Made by a program: the position numbers and the translations under genes | In this document: positions 18,353 to 26,409 of the stretch, piece by piece | How the letters are laid out: each line of letters opens with the position of its first letter | Numbering within the stretch: position 1 is the first letter of the stretch | From: CAYJLC01 sp044426345 | GTDB lineage: Bacteria; Bacillota; Clostridia; Oscillospirales; Butyricicoccaceae | Assembly: GCA_044426345.1 (NCBI GenBank) | Contig: JAWXUP010000005.1 | Span: forward strand, 1 to 64,000 | Length of the DNA: 64,000 nt | Reading direction: 5' to 3' | Notes under the pieces: model-generated | Seen by the model: the letters and a program-made list of their open reading frames with translations, nothing else | What the model was told of the DNA's origin: nothing | Database searches by the model: none

Positions 18353-19195
18353 CTATCTTAAATCAGTGTTTAAGATATTATCCATATCGTTGAATACTTG
18401 GTTTTCACCACCCATAGCCCAAATAAAGCTATAGTTAGAAGTACCACCACCAGAGTGAATGCTCCAAGATGGGCTGATTACAGCTTGTTCATTTTGCATT
18501 ACAATGTGACGAGTTTCTTGTGGTTCGCCCATATAATGGAATACAACTTGACCTTCTGGAATGTCAATGTAAGTATAGATTTCCATTCTTCTTTCGTGTG
18601 TATGAGATGGAATTGTGTTCCATACGTTACCTTCATCTAACATTGTAAGACCCATTGTTAGTTGACAAGTTGGAAGTACGTCTGGGTGGATAAATTGACA
18701 GATAACACGTTTGTTAGCTGTTTTAACGTCACCTAGAGGAACTTTTTTAGCTTCTGCCATTGTGATTAACATTGTTGGGAATGTAGTGTGAGCTGGAGCT
18801 GAAACCATATAGAATTTAGCTGGAGCAGCTGCATCATCACTAGCGAAAACAACTTCTTTAGCGCCTTTACCGATGTATAGACAGTCTTTGTTTCCAAGTT
18901 TGTATTCTGTTCCATCAACTGTTACTGTACCAGCTTGAGCGATGTTAAAAATACCAAGTTCACGTCTTTCAAGGAAAGATTCTGTACCGAAGTTTGCAAA
19001 AATATCCATATCTTGTTCGATATTGATAGATTTACCAACAGGCATACAACCTAAAGTAACCATACGGTCAACGTGAGAGTATACAACTTGAACTGTATTT
19101 TCAATGTATAAGTTTTCGATTAAAAATTCAGCTCTAGTTTCTTCTGTAGTGTATCTTTTGAAGTCTTTTTGATTTGCACTATAACGAATATCCAT
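18353..19195 (-). CDS. kduI: 5-keto-4-deoxyuronate isomerase
   Basis: 280 residues, the family length. Zinc ligands are visible as His198, His200 and Glu205 in PSHTHERRMEIY and His247 in SPSWSIHSG, the same spacing as in the E. coli enzyme. It converts 5-keto-4-deoxyuronate (the spontaneous product of unsaturated uronic acid) to 3-deoxy-D-glycero-2,5-hexodiulosonate. It lies between kduD and the unknown beta-sandwich gene and has a GGAG ribosome site. Confidence 0.95.
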   Translation of the reverse strand: MDIRYSANQKDFKRYTTEETRAEFLIENLYIENTVQVVYSHVDRMVTLGCMPVGKSINIEQDMDIFANFGTESFLERRELGIFNIAQAGTVTVDGTEYKLGNKDCLYIGKGAKEVVFASDDAAAPAKFYMVSAPAHTTFPTMLITMAEAKKVPLGDVKTANKRVICQFIHPDVLPTCQLTMGLTMLDEGNVWNTIPSHTHERRMEIYTYIDIPEGQVVFHYMGEPQETRHIVMQNEQAVISPSWSIHSGGGTSNYSFIWAMGGENQVFNDMDNILNTDLR

Positions 19196-19236
19196 TATTA
19201 TTCTCCTCTGTATAAAAAGATGTATATATTGCTTTT

Positions 19237-19259
19237 GGGTGGCCTATAAAAAGCCACCC
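19237..19259 (-). other. Intercistronic hairpin between kduD and kduI
   Basis: GGGTGGC pairs with GCCACCC around a 9-base loop, with no T run on the minus strand. It may stabilise or process the mRNA rather than terminate it. Confidence 0.5.
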
Positions 19260-19279
19260 TAAATTTTATTAATTTTAAA

Positions 19280-20071
19280 TTATGGTTGTTTACCAATGTA
19301 AGCTAAGATACCACCATCAACGTATAGGATATGTCCATTTACGAAGTTAGAAGCGTCAGAAGCTAGGAATACTGCAGGACCAGCAAGATCTTCTGGATCT
19401 CCCCAACGACCAGCAGGAGTTTTAGCTAAGATAAAGCTATCGAATGGGTGTGGAGTACCATCAGCTTGTTTTTCACGAAGTGGAGCTGTTTGTGGAGTAG
19501 CGATATAACCAGGGCCAATACCGTTACATTGGATGTTAGCAGCACCGTATTCAGAACAAATGTTTTTAGTAAGCATTTTAAGACCGCCTTTAGCAGCTGC
19601 ATAACCAACTACTGTTTCACGACCAAGTTCGCTCATCATAGAACAAATGTTGATGATTTTACCGTGACCTTTTTCGATCATTGCTGGAAGTACAGCTTTA
19701 GATACGATGAAAGGACCGTTTAAGTCGATGTCGATAACTTTTCTAAATTCAGCAGCTGAAGTTTCAAGCATTGGTTTACGCATGATGATACCAGCATTGT
19801 TTACTAGGATATCGATAACGCCAACTTCTTCTGTGATTTTAGCAACTGTAGCGTTTACAGCATCTTCATCAGTAACGTCACAAACGTAACCGTGAGCGTC
19901 AACGCCGATTTCTTTATAGTTTGCAATACCTTTTGCAACTAATTCTTCATTGATATCGTTAAATACGATAGTAGCACCTGCTTGAGCGAATCCTGAAGCT
20001 AACGCAAAACCGATACCGTAACTTGCACCTGTAACGAATGCAACTTTACCTGTTAAGTCAAAAATATTCAT
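19280..20071 (-). CDS. kduD: KduD-type short-chain dehydrogenase
   Basis: 263 residues, classical SDR. The NAD motif TGASYGIG is at residues 15-22, NNAGI near 91, the catalytic Ser near 144 and YAAAKGG (Tyr, Lys) near 157-163. Its position next to kduI supports the role of 3-deoxy-D-glycero-2,5-hexodiulosonate reductase, giving 2-keto-3-deoxygluconate. An inverted repeat (AACTAAAGTATG...CATACTTAGTT, 20097-20144) lies in the gap before it and could fold in the mRNA. Confidence 0.88.
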   Translation of the reverse strand: MNIFDLTGKVAFVTGASYGIGFALASGFAQAGATIVFNDINEELVAKGIANYKEIGVDAHGYVCDVTDEDAVNATVAKITEEVGVIDILVNNAGIIMRKPMLETSAAEFRKVIDIDLNGPFIVSKAVLPAMIEKGHGKIINICSMMSELGRETVVGYAAAKGGLKMLTKNICSEYGAANIQCNGIGPGYIATPQTAPLREKQADGTPHPFDSFILAKTPAGRWGDPEDLAGPAVFLASDASNFVNGHILYVDGGILAYIGKQP

Positions 20072-20164
20072 TTTGTTCTCCTTGCAAAAATTACCAACTA
20101 AAGTATGAGCACTTATAATTTTTACAAAAACCCATACTTAGTTATTTTTAATGTTTTTTTATAA

Positions 20165-21169
20165 TTACATTGCTAAAACGCTATTCCATTTATCTTCATT
20201 TGCAGGAACACCATTTTCTAAACCATCTTTTCTATGTCTAAATTCTCTTTCACCTGGATAGCGAACTTCTCCGCCTTCCTCTGAAGGTGTTACAGATTTT
20301 AAGCTAGTGATAATTCCGTTAATAATATCATCTGTCATTTGTTGATTATGGAATTTATTTGCATCTATTGCAATCATAATTTGTGTTAATCCAACTTCAG
20401 AGCCTAACTCGCCAACTTGAGGAACAGAATGTCCTTCACTAAGTACAGCACCAACCATATCAAGTAAAATTGAAATACCACTACCTTTCCAATATCCCAT
20501 AGGAATTGGACGTCTTGTGATTTCGATTTCACCTGGGTCTGTAGTAAGATTTCCTGCTTGGTCATAACCACCTATTACTGGTAGTTGTTCACCTTTTAAG
20601 CGTGTTGTTTCAAGTTTTCCGTAAGAAAATTGTGACAACGCACAGTCAACAACAACGTGATTTCCGTCGCTTTTAGGAACTGAGAAAACTATAGGATTGT
20701 TACCAACTATATTCTCAACGCCGCCCCATGTAGGCATATTTGGCATAGTGTTTGACCAACAAATACCAATACATCCATCATCAGCCGCTTGACGTCCGTA
20801 GCTACCACCACGCATCCAGTGATTGTTATTACCAAGAGCAACCATACCGATACCAAACTCGTGAGCAAGCTCGCAAGCTCTAGCCATTGCTTTTTTGGCA
20901 TTTAGTGGACCAAATCCACGATGCCCATCCCATTTTTCAATAGCTCCCATTTTTGCTTCGCAAGTTGCAATAGCGTCAGGTTTAATACCACCTGCATCTA
21001 ACACACCTACAACAACTGGAAATCTATTAAGTCCGTGAGATTCAATTCCGTCTAAACTGTTATTTGCAAATATTTCAGCAGCTTCAGTAGCACTTTGCTC
21101 ATCAAAACCACGACTTATAAGCACACGTTTAAACTCTTTCGCCATTTCTTCATATTTAACTCTAAACAT
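20165..21169 (-). CDS. Ldh2/YiaK-family NAD(P)-dependent oxidoreductase
   Basis: 334 residues of the malate/lactate dehydrogenase-2 family, a fold unrelated to the Rossmann dehydrogenases. The N-terminal substrate motif ESHGLNRFP carries the catalytic His, and GNNNHWMRGGSYGRQAADDG and YWKGSGISILLDM are family signatures. Members reduce 2-keto acids; the nearest functional analogue is 2,3-diketo-L-gulonate reductase (YiaK). In this operon it probably reduces a uronate-derived keto acid. Exact substrate unknown. Confidence 0.82.
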   Translation of the reverse strand: MFRVKYEEMAKEFKRVLISRGFDEQSATEAAEIFANNSLDGIESHGLNRFPVVVGVLDAGGIKPDAIATCEAKMGAIEKWDGHRGFGPLNAKKAMARACELAHEFGIGMVALGNNNHWMRGGSYGRQAADDGCIGICWSNTMPNMPTWGGVENIVGNNPIVFSVPKSDGNHVVVDCALSQFSYGKLETTRLKGEQLPVIGGYDQAGNLTTDPGEIEITRRPIPMGYWKGSGISILLDMVGAVLSEGHSVPQVGELGSEVGLTQIMIAIDANKFHNQQMTDDIINGIITSLKSVTPSEEGGEVRYPGEREFRHRKDGLENGVPANEDKWNSVLAM

Positions 21170-21193
21170 TTTTGTTAATTCTCCAAAAATTAG

Positions 21194-22030
21194 TTACGCT
21201 TTTTTTGTGTCAAAAGATCTCATAAGACCAGGGTATCCTGCGATAACTTCTGGATCACAGTTTAAATCTCTGATTTCTGCTTTCCAAGAGCTTTCCCATT
21301 CTAAAGAATAGTATCCATCATATCCTTCAGCTTGAACTTTTGCAACAATGTCAGCAATTGGCATATCGCCTTCGCCTACTTTTGTATATTTATAGTTAAG
21401 TTGTTCTGGATCATTCCAAGAAACACCATCTTTAATATGAAGGTGAACTACTTTATCGTAAATTAATTTCATAGTTTCTTCAACAGTTTCGTTTTCTTCG
21501 ATAGGGTGGATAATATCCCAGATAACTTTAGTGTTAACAAGTTCTGGATTTGCAGTGAATAATTCATTAAGCATAGAGCCTGTAGCATATTCATTGTGAG
21601 TTTCAATCCAAATTTGTTGGCCTAATTCGCCAGCAATAACGTCAACTTCTTTTAGCCATTTGTAAATACCATCTTTTTCTAATGGACCTTTAGGTGCACT
21701 AGCAAGTTTATGTGCATTACCAAGCATAATTCTAACGCCTTTAGCGCCTAAAATATTAGCTACTTCGAAAAGACGACGCATATTTGCTACATCTTCTGCG
21801 ATATATTGGTTTACACGAGTAACGCTACTACCTAAGTCAGAAAATACTAGACCAGCATCGTTAACTTTTTTTACTAATTCTTCAAAATGGCTATCTGGAA
21901 GGAATTTGTCACTCCAATCGTGGAAGTCCATTCTAAGTTCGATTGCATCATAACCATTATCAACACATACTTTAATTACTTCATCAATAGACCAAGTTTT
22001 AAAAGGAAGTGTACTAATTGCAATTTTCAT
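21194..22030 (-). CDS. Sugar phosphate isomerase/epimerase (TIM barrel)
   Basis: 278 residues of the xylose-isomerase-like/AP-endonuclease-2 TIM-barrel family. Metal-ligand positions are apparent: Glu in WIETHNEYATG, Asp/His in VIWDIIHP and VVHLHIKDG, and Glu in YYSLEWE. The enzyme probably epimerises or isomerises a sugar acid or keto sugar. It sits in the uronate operon between a 2-hydroxyacid dehydrogenase and the YiaK-like gene. Its specific reaction cannot be read from sequence. Confidence 0.8.
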   Translation of the reverse strand: MKIAISTLPFKTWSIDEVIKVCVDNGYDAIELRMDFHDWSDKFLPDSHFEELVKKVNDAGLVFSDLGSSVTRVNQYIAEDVANMRRLFEVANILGAKGVRIMLGNAHKLASAPKGPLEKDGIYKWLKEVDVIAGELGQQIWIETHNEYATGSMLNELFTANPELVNTKVIWDIIHPIEENETVEETMKLIYDKVVHLHIKDGVSWNDPEQLNYKYTKVGEGDMPIADIVAKVQAEGYDGYYSLEWESSWKAEIRDLNCDPEVIAGYPGLMRSFDTKKA

Positions 22031-22051
22031 AATTATATAACTCCTTCTAGT

Positions 22052-23068
22052 TTACTTTTTTTTCTTTCCTGGTAATGTCATACGTTGTGCATAAGCCCAA
22101 GAAATTTCATCATCAAATGGAAGACCAGCTTTGATGTTTCTTAAATCGTTCATAAGTTTGAACATTACTTGTTCACGCATATCAAATGTAGGACCCGCCA
22201 TATGAGGGTAACATTGAACGTTAGGAAGAGTTCTGAATGGGTGGTCAACTGGAACTGGTTCTTGAGCGTAAACGTCAAGAGCTGCTTTAAATCTACCAGT
22301 TTTAAGTTCGTCAGCTAATGCTTCTTCATCAACGATTTTACCTCTTGCAGTATTAACAAATACAGCACCTGGTTTAATCATTTGAAGTAATTCACGAGTG
22401 ATCATACCTTCAGTATCTTTGTTCCAAGCAGAGTGTAATGAAATAACATCACATTCAGAGAAGATATATTCAAGAGTTGCTTTTTTACAGTTGTAGTGTT
22501 CACAAGCTTCGTCAGAAATGTATTCAGAAGCTATGTATAGATCTGGTTCAAACCATCTTAAAAGATCCATATAGTATCTAGAAATTTGACCGTAACCGAT
22601 GATACCAACTTTTTTACGAACTAGACCGCTATTGTTACAAGCTTCCATTTTCCATAAATTGTCACGCATTCTTTTCATAAGTTCTTCGTTACGTCTTAAA
22701 ATATTTAAAGTATAAACTAAAGTACCTTCAGCAACTGAACGAGCAAATACGTCATTACCAGAAAGAACGATGATACCTTTATCATATTCTTCTTTACATA
22801 CTAAACCAGCAACAGAACCAGCAGTATGAGCATGAACTTTAAGATTTTTAGCTGCTGCAACAACGTCAGCATCTACAGCTGGAGAACCCCAACCTGACAT
22901 AAATACATCTACGTCTTTGATATGTTCGATTAATTCTTCTTTTGTAAATCCTTGTTTACCAGTTTCGTTCCATACAAGTTCACCTATTTGTGATAATTCT
23001 TCGATTACTCTAGGAGTGAAATAGCTATCTTGTACTTCGCCTGCGCCTACGCCAATTAAAATTTTCAT
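22052..23068 (-). CDS. D-isomer-specific 2-hydroxyacid dehydrogenase
   Basis: 338 residues. The Rossmann motif VGIIGYGQISRYYMDLLRWF, the Arg motif NTARGKIVDEEAL and the His motif CYPHMAGPT are the catalytic signatures of the phosphoglycerate/glycerate dehydrogenase superfamily. The leading gene of the 23068-to-17533 operon, it sits 40 bases behind a strong promoter. A basic tail PGKKKK ends the protein. In this locus it probably interconverts a 2-keto and 2-hydroxy acid from sugar breakdown. Confidence 0.85.
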   Translation of the reverse strand: MKILIGVGAGEVQDSYFTPRVIEELSQIGELVWNETGKQGFTKEELIEHIKDVDVFMSGWGSPAVDADVVAAAKNLKVHAHTAGSVAGLVCKEEYDKGIIVLSGNDVFARSVAEGTLVYTLNILRRNEELMKRMRDNLWKMEACNNSGLVRKKVGIIGYGQISRYYMDLLRWFEPDLYIASEYISDEACEHYNCKKATLEYIFSECDVISLHSAWNKDTEGMITRELLQMIKPGAVFVNTARGKIVDEEALADELKTGRFKAALDVYAQEPVPVDHPFRTLPNVQCYPHMAGPTFDMREQVMFKLMNDLRNIKAGLPFDDEISWAYAQRMTLPGKKKK

Positions 23069-23114
23069 ATGCTTTTACTTCCCTTCTTAACTATGTTAAT
23101 AATTCTCTATATCC

Positions 23115-23144
23115 ATTATACCATACAACCCTATGATATAACAA
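23115..23144 (-). promoter_or_regulatory. Promoter of the six-gene kdu operon
   Basis: On the minus strand TTGTTA, an 18-base spacer and TATAAT preceded by TGG. The block TATGGTATAATG plus TATAGA is nearly the same as in the hydrolase promoter at 26077, suggesting co-expression. Confidence 0.7.
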
Positions 23145-23267
23145 TATTTTTCTCAATAAATTCTATAAATAATTTTATTTTTACGAAATTTACTATAATT
23201 TAAAAACTATGTTAAAACTATTTAAAAACTTGTATACATCTAAGTCTAAAAATAATAGTTTTGTACT

Positions 23268-23311
23268 TAAAAATTAAAATACTGCTAAAGATACTTGACC
23301 TTTAGCAGTAT
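23268..23311 (-). terminator. Terminator of the GH88 hydrolase pair
   Basis: ATACTGCTAAAG pairs with CTTTAGCAGTAT, followed on the minus strand by TTTTAATTTTT. Confidence 0.85.
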
Positions 23312-23333
23312 CTTTTAATAAATCAAGTACTGA

Positions 23334-24491
23334 TTACCAAATTTGAAGATCTGTGCCTAAAATTTTTGTAATAGCTTCAGTGAAATAGAAATCACTATAA
23401 ACGATGTAACGGTTATGTGGATCAGATTCATTTTCATTTGCGTGGTATCTAACTGTACCGTAGTGAACCATACCATCTGTTTCTGGATTCCAGTCACAGA
23501 ATTTTTCTTCCATAGCACGTAAGATTTTGATAGCAGCTTCTTTGTAACATCTACCATCGATTTCGCCTAAAACTTTTGCAAGTTCAAGGAAACCACAAGC
23601 AGCAAGACCGCCAGCTGATGAGTCCCAAATTTCAGGATATTTAGGTGCTCTAAAGTCACATACTGGTAACCAGTCATCTTTAGCGATTTCAGCGATAAAG
23701 TAGTTAGAAACTCTTTTACATGCTTCTAAATATTTTTTATCTTGAGTGTGGTAGTAGCTGTTCATTAAGCCGTAGATAGCCCAACCTTGTCCACGAGTCC
23801 AAGATGAATCTACAGAATAACCTTGTCCAGCAAAGTTTTCGATTTCTTCACCAGTATTTGGATCATAAGAAACGATGTGTTTAACACTACCATCTTCACG
23901 GATGTGATGTTTAACAGTTTGATCAGCGTGAGCTTTAGCGATTCTAGCAAAACGAGGATCTTCTACTTGTTCACTTGCCCAGTAAAGAACTGATAAGTTC
24001 ATCATTGTGTCAATGATTGCCCAACCTTCATCAGTGTCTTCCATGTGTTGACGATGTTGCCAAGCACGGATATATTTACCATCAATATTGAAACGGCTAG
24101 TAAGTAAAGATGCAGCATACATACCTTTAACTCTTGATTCTTCATTACCAGTTAATTTGTAATTTAAAACAGAAGTTAATTGTCTTAAGAAACCAACGTC
24201 ATGGTGAAGTTTGAAGTAGTTGTTGAAAGCTGGATCCAAGCTTTTTTCTTGATCTTCAGCTGCTATACGATATTTTTCGTTTTTAGTTTGGTGGTATAAA
24301 ATCCAAAGAGTTGCAGCGTAGAAACCGTTAGTCCAGAAACCAACGTTTGTTTTTGTCATATCGTTGAATTTTCCATCTACAGAGAAATAAGGAATTGTCC
24401 CCATTGTACGTTCGATAGTTTTTTCCATTTTAGTGTCGATTTTAGCGAACACTTCTTTTGCCCAAAGTAAGTCTTTTTCTTCAAAATTCAT
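23334..24491 (-). CDS. GH88/GH105 unsaturated uronyl hydrolase (copy 1)
   Basis: 385 residues from the ATG at 24491, which follows AAGGAGAG and aligns with the start of the tandem copy; a TTG six codons upstream overlaps the ribosome site. The (alpha/alpha)6 hydrolase residues are Asp98 in LHHDVGF and Asp161 in IIDTMMNLS, equivalent to the two aspartates of unsaturated glucuronyl hydrolases; SSWTRGQGWAIYG is another family motif. It releases unsaturated uronic acid from the non-reducing end of lyase-made oligosaccharides. With no signal peptide it acts in the cytoplasm after import. Confidence 0.9.
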   Translation of the reverse strand: MNFEEKDLLWAKEVFAKIDTKMEKTIERTMGTIPYFSVDGKFNDMTKTNVGFWTNGFYAATLWILYHQTKNEKYRIAAEDQEKSLDPAFNNYFKLHHDVGFLRQLTSVLNYKLTGNEESRVKGMYAASLLTSRFNIDGKYIRAWQHRQHMEDTDEGWAIIDTMMNLSVLYWASEQVEDPRFARIAKAHADQTVKHHIREDGSVKHIVSYDPNTGEEIENFAGQGYSVDSSWTRGQGWAIYGLMNSYYHTQDKKYLEACKRVSNYFIAEIAKDDWLPVCDFRAPKYPEIWDSSAGGLAACGFLELAKVLGEIDGRCYKEAAIKILRAMEEKFCDWNPETDGMVHYGTVRYHANENESDPHNRYIVYSDFYFTEAITKILGTDLQIW

Positions 24492-24581
24492 TTTACTTCT
24501 CTCCTTCAAAATATAATTTATCTTTACGCCAATTTATTTGGCAAAAATAACTAAGTTATTACTTGAAAATTAAACGTTTGT

Positions 24582-25739
24582 TTACCAGATTTCAAGTTCT
24601 GAACCTAATATTTTAGTGATAGCTTCTGTAAAGTAGAAATCACTGTATACTATGTAGCGATTATGTTCTTTTTCGCCACGGTTTTCGTGGTATCTGATAG
24701 TACCATAATGTACCATACCATCTGATTCTGGATCCCAATCACAGAATTTTTCTTCGATAGCACGTAGCATTTTAATAGCAGCAACTTTATAGCATTTGCC
24801 ATCTACTTCACCTAGTTCTTTTGCAAGGTCTAGTAAACCACAAGCAACTAATGCGCTAGCTGATGAATCGAATAATTCTGGTCCACCTTCAGGAGTTCTG
24901 AAGTCACAAGGAGGTAACCAGTTTGTTGCAGAAATTTCATTTATAAAGTAATTAGCAACTCTTTGACAAGCTTCTAAATATCTTTTTTCTTTAGTATGAC
25001 GATAGCTGTTCATAAAGCCATAAACTGCCCAACCTTGACCACGAGTCCAAGATGAACCAATTGCAACGCCTTGTCCAGCGTGTTCGCCAATGCGTTCGCC
25101 AGTATCTTCATCATAAATAACGATGTGTCTAACACTACCGTCTTCACGAATATGATTTTTAATAGTTTGGTCTGCGTGAGCTTGAGCTATTTTTGCAAAA
25201 CGTTTGTCGCCTACTTGTTCGCTTGCCCAATAAAGAACAGATAAGTTCATCATAGTATCAATGATAGACCAACCGTCAGCAGGAACACCTTCTGAACGAT
25301 AAATTTGCCAAGCACGTAAATATCTGCCATCAATGTTAAAACGACTTGCAAGCAATGATGCTGCATACATACCTCTAACGCGAGATTCTTCATTACCTGT
25401 TAATTTATAGTCTAATACAGCTGATAATTGCCATAAGAAACCAACATCGTGATGTAATTTGAAGTAATTTTTAAAAGCAGGATCTAAAGATTTGATTTGA
25501 TCTTCAGCCGCGATGCGATATTTTTCGTTTTTGGTTTGATTATACATAATCCAAATCAATCCACAATAGAAACTATTTGTCCAAAAACAAACATTATCTT
25601 TTGCCATATCATTGAATTTACCATCTTCTACTAAATAAGGAATTGTCCCCATAGTACGATCAATAGTTTTCTCCATTTTTTTGTCGATTTTTGCGAATAC
25701 CTCTTTTGCCCAAAGTACGTCTTTTTCTTCAAAGTTCAT
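24582..25739 (-). CDS. GH88/GH105 unsaturated uronyl hydrolase (copy 2)
   Basis: 385 residues, exactly the same length as the downstream copy and strongly alike throughout, so a tandem duplication. Both catalytic aspartates are kept (LHHDVGF and IIDTMMNLS). Differences cluster around residues 56-66 (GFYAATLWIL against SFYCGLIWIM), 145-155 (QHRQHMEDTDEG against QIYRSEGVPADG) and 280-290, loops that could shape the sugar-binding cleft. It is the first gene of the transcript starting near 26070. Divergence in substrate range between copies is inferred. Confidence 0.9.
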   Translation of the reverse strand: MNFEEKDVLWAKEVFAKIDKKMEKTIDRTMGTIPYLVEDGKFNDMAKDNVCFWTNSFYCGLIWIMYNQTKNEKYRIAAEDQIKSLDPAFKNYFKLHHDVGFLWQLSAVLDYKLTGNEESRVRGMYAASLLASRFNIDGRYLRAWQIYRSEGVPADGWSIIDTMMNLSVLYWASEQVGDKRFAKIAQAHADQTIKNHIREDGSVRHIVIYDEDTGERIGEHAGQGVAIGSSWTRGQGWAVYGFMNSYRHTKEKRYLEACQRVANYFINEISATNWLPPCDFRTPEGGPELFDSSASALVACGLLDLAKELGEVDGKCYKVAAIKMLRAIEEKFCDWDPESDGMVHYGTIRYHENRGEKEHNRYIVYSDFYFTEAITKILGSELEIW

Positions 25740-25997
25740 AAATGCATGTCCCTTTCAAAATAAAATAAATGTGTATCTTGTTTAAATTAACAACTGCTTA
25801 AATATATCTATATATGTTATATGCTTTAACATTTGTAGCTAGTACAGTTCAAAGCTAATAAGTTTCAAATTCAAATATAATTTTTGCTGATATTGTAAAG
25901 TTAAAAACCTCAGGCCTCTATTGTATACAAATATACAAGCTAATTTTAGTTTCTTCACTTTATTCATTTTTCGTTGTCTGAGATTATCTTTCGTAGT

Positions 25998-26012
25998 GGA
26001 TATCGATTTCAT
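25998..26012 (-). promoter_or_regulatory. cre-like catabolite control site
   Basis: The minus-strand sequence ATGAAATCGATATCC fits the cre consensus WTGNAANCGNWNNCW in all but the last position. It lies about 60 bases downstream of the predicted transcription start, where CcpA would act as a roadblock. Confidence 0.35.
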
Positions 26013-26076
26013 ATACTATATATGCTTTAAATATGTATTTTAATGCAAAGCACACACTGCTACCTTATCTATAGTC

Positions 26077-26106
26077 ATTATACCATATACAAGTATATAA
26101 TTTCAA
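26077..26106 (-). promoter_or_regulatory. Promoter of the GH88 pair
   Basis: On the minus strand TTGAAA, an 18-base spacer and TATAAT preceded by TGG. It resembles the kdu promoter at 23115. Confidence 0.65.
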
Positions 26107-26323
26107 CCACTTTTTGGTTGTTTTTTTATTTTTTGTATGTATTCTTAAATATAGGTATCTTTTTTTGTGATATTTCACATTAACTTTGTCAAATTTTAAA
26201 ATTTTATACTTGATATTTTTATAACAAATAGTTTTTAAATTTTTTTGAGATACTCTTGCAATAATTTTCAATTCCAAAATATGAATTTTTTTCTATTTTC
26301 AACAAGTTGTATGCAGGATATTT

Positions 26324-26373
26324 TTCAAAAAAAATAAAAGTGGCGCGACGGCAAAGACTGCCACGCCACTTTT
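26324..26373 (-). terminator. Terminator of the importer operon
   Basis: AAAAGTGGCG pairs with CGCCACTTTT, followed on the minus strand by ATTTTTTTT. It ends the regulated importer transcript before the hydrolase genes. Confidence 0.85.
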
Positions 26374-26409
26374 AAATTAATTAACTTTTAAAATAATAGA
26401 GTTTAGTGA

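Larger units (their letters stand above)
25740..26335. other. Long AT-rich leader and promoter region of the hydrolase operon
   Basis: This gap contains the minus-strand promoter at 26077-26106, a leader of about 330 bases before the hydrolase start, and a cre-like site. A short palindrome AGGCCT lies near 25912. I recognise no riboswitch and no gene. Confidence 0.5.

Noticed and set aside
25740..26076. Riboswitch in the long hydrolase leader
   Set aside because: No conserved riboswitch core or clear terminator/antiterminator pair could be seen.
26065..26277. 70-codon minus-strand frame upstream of the hydrolase promoter
   Set aside because: Lysine/tyrosine-rich AT-biased composition, no ribosome site, and overlaps the promoter.
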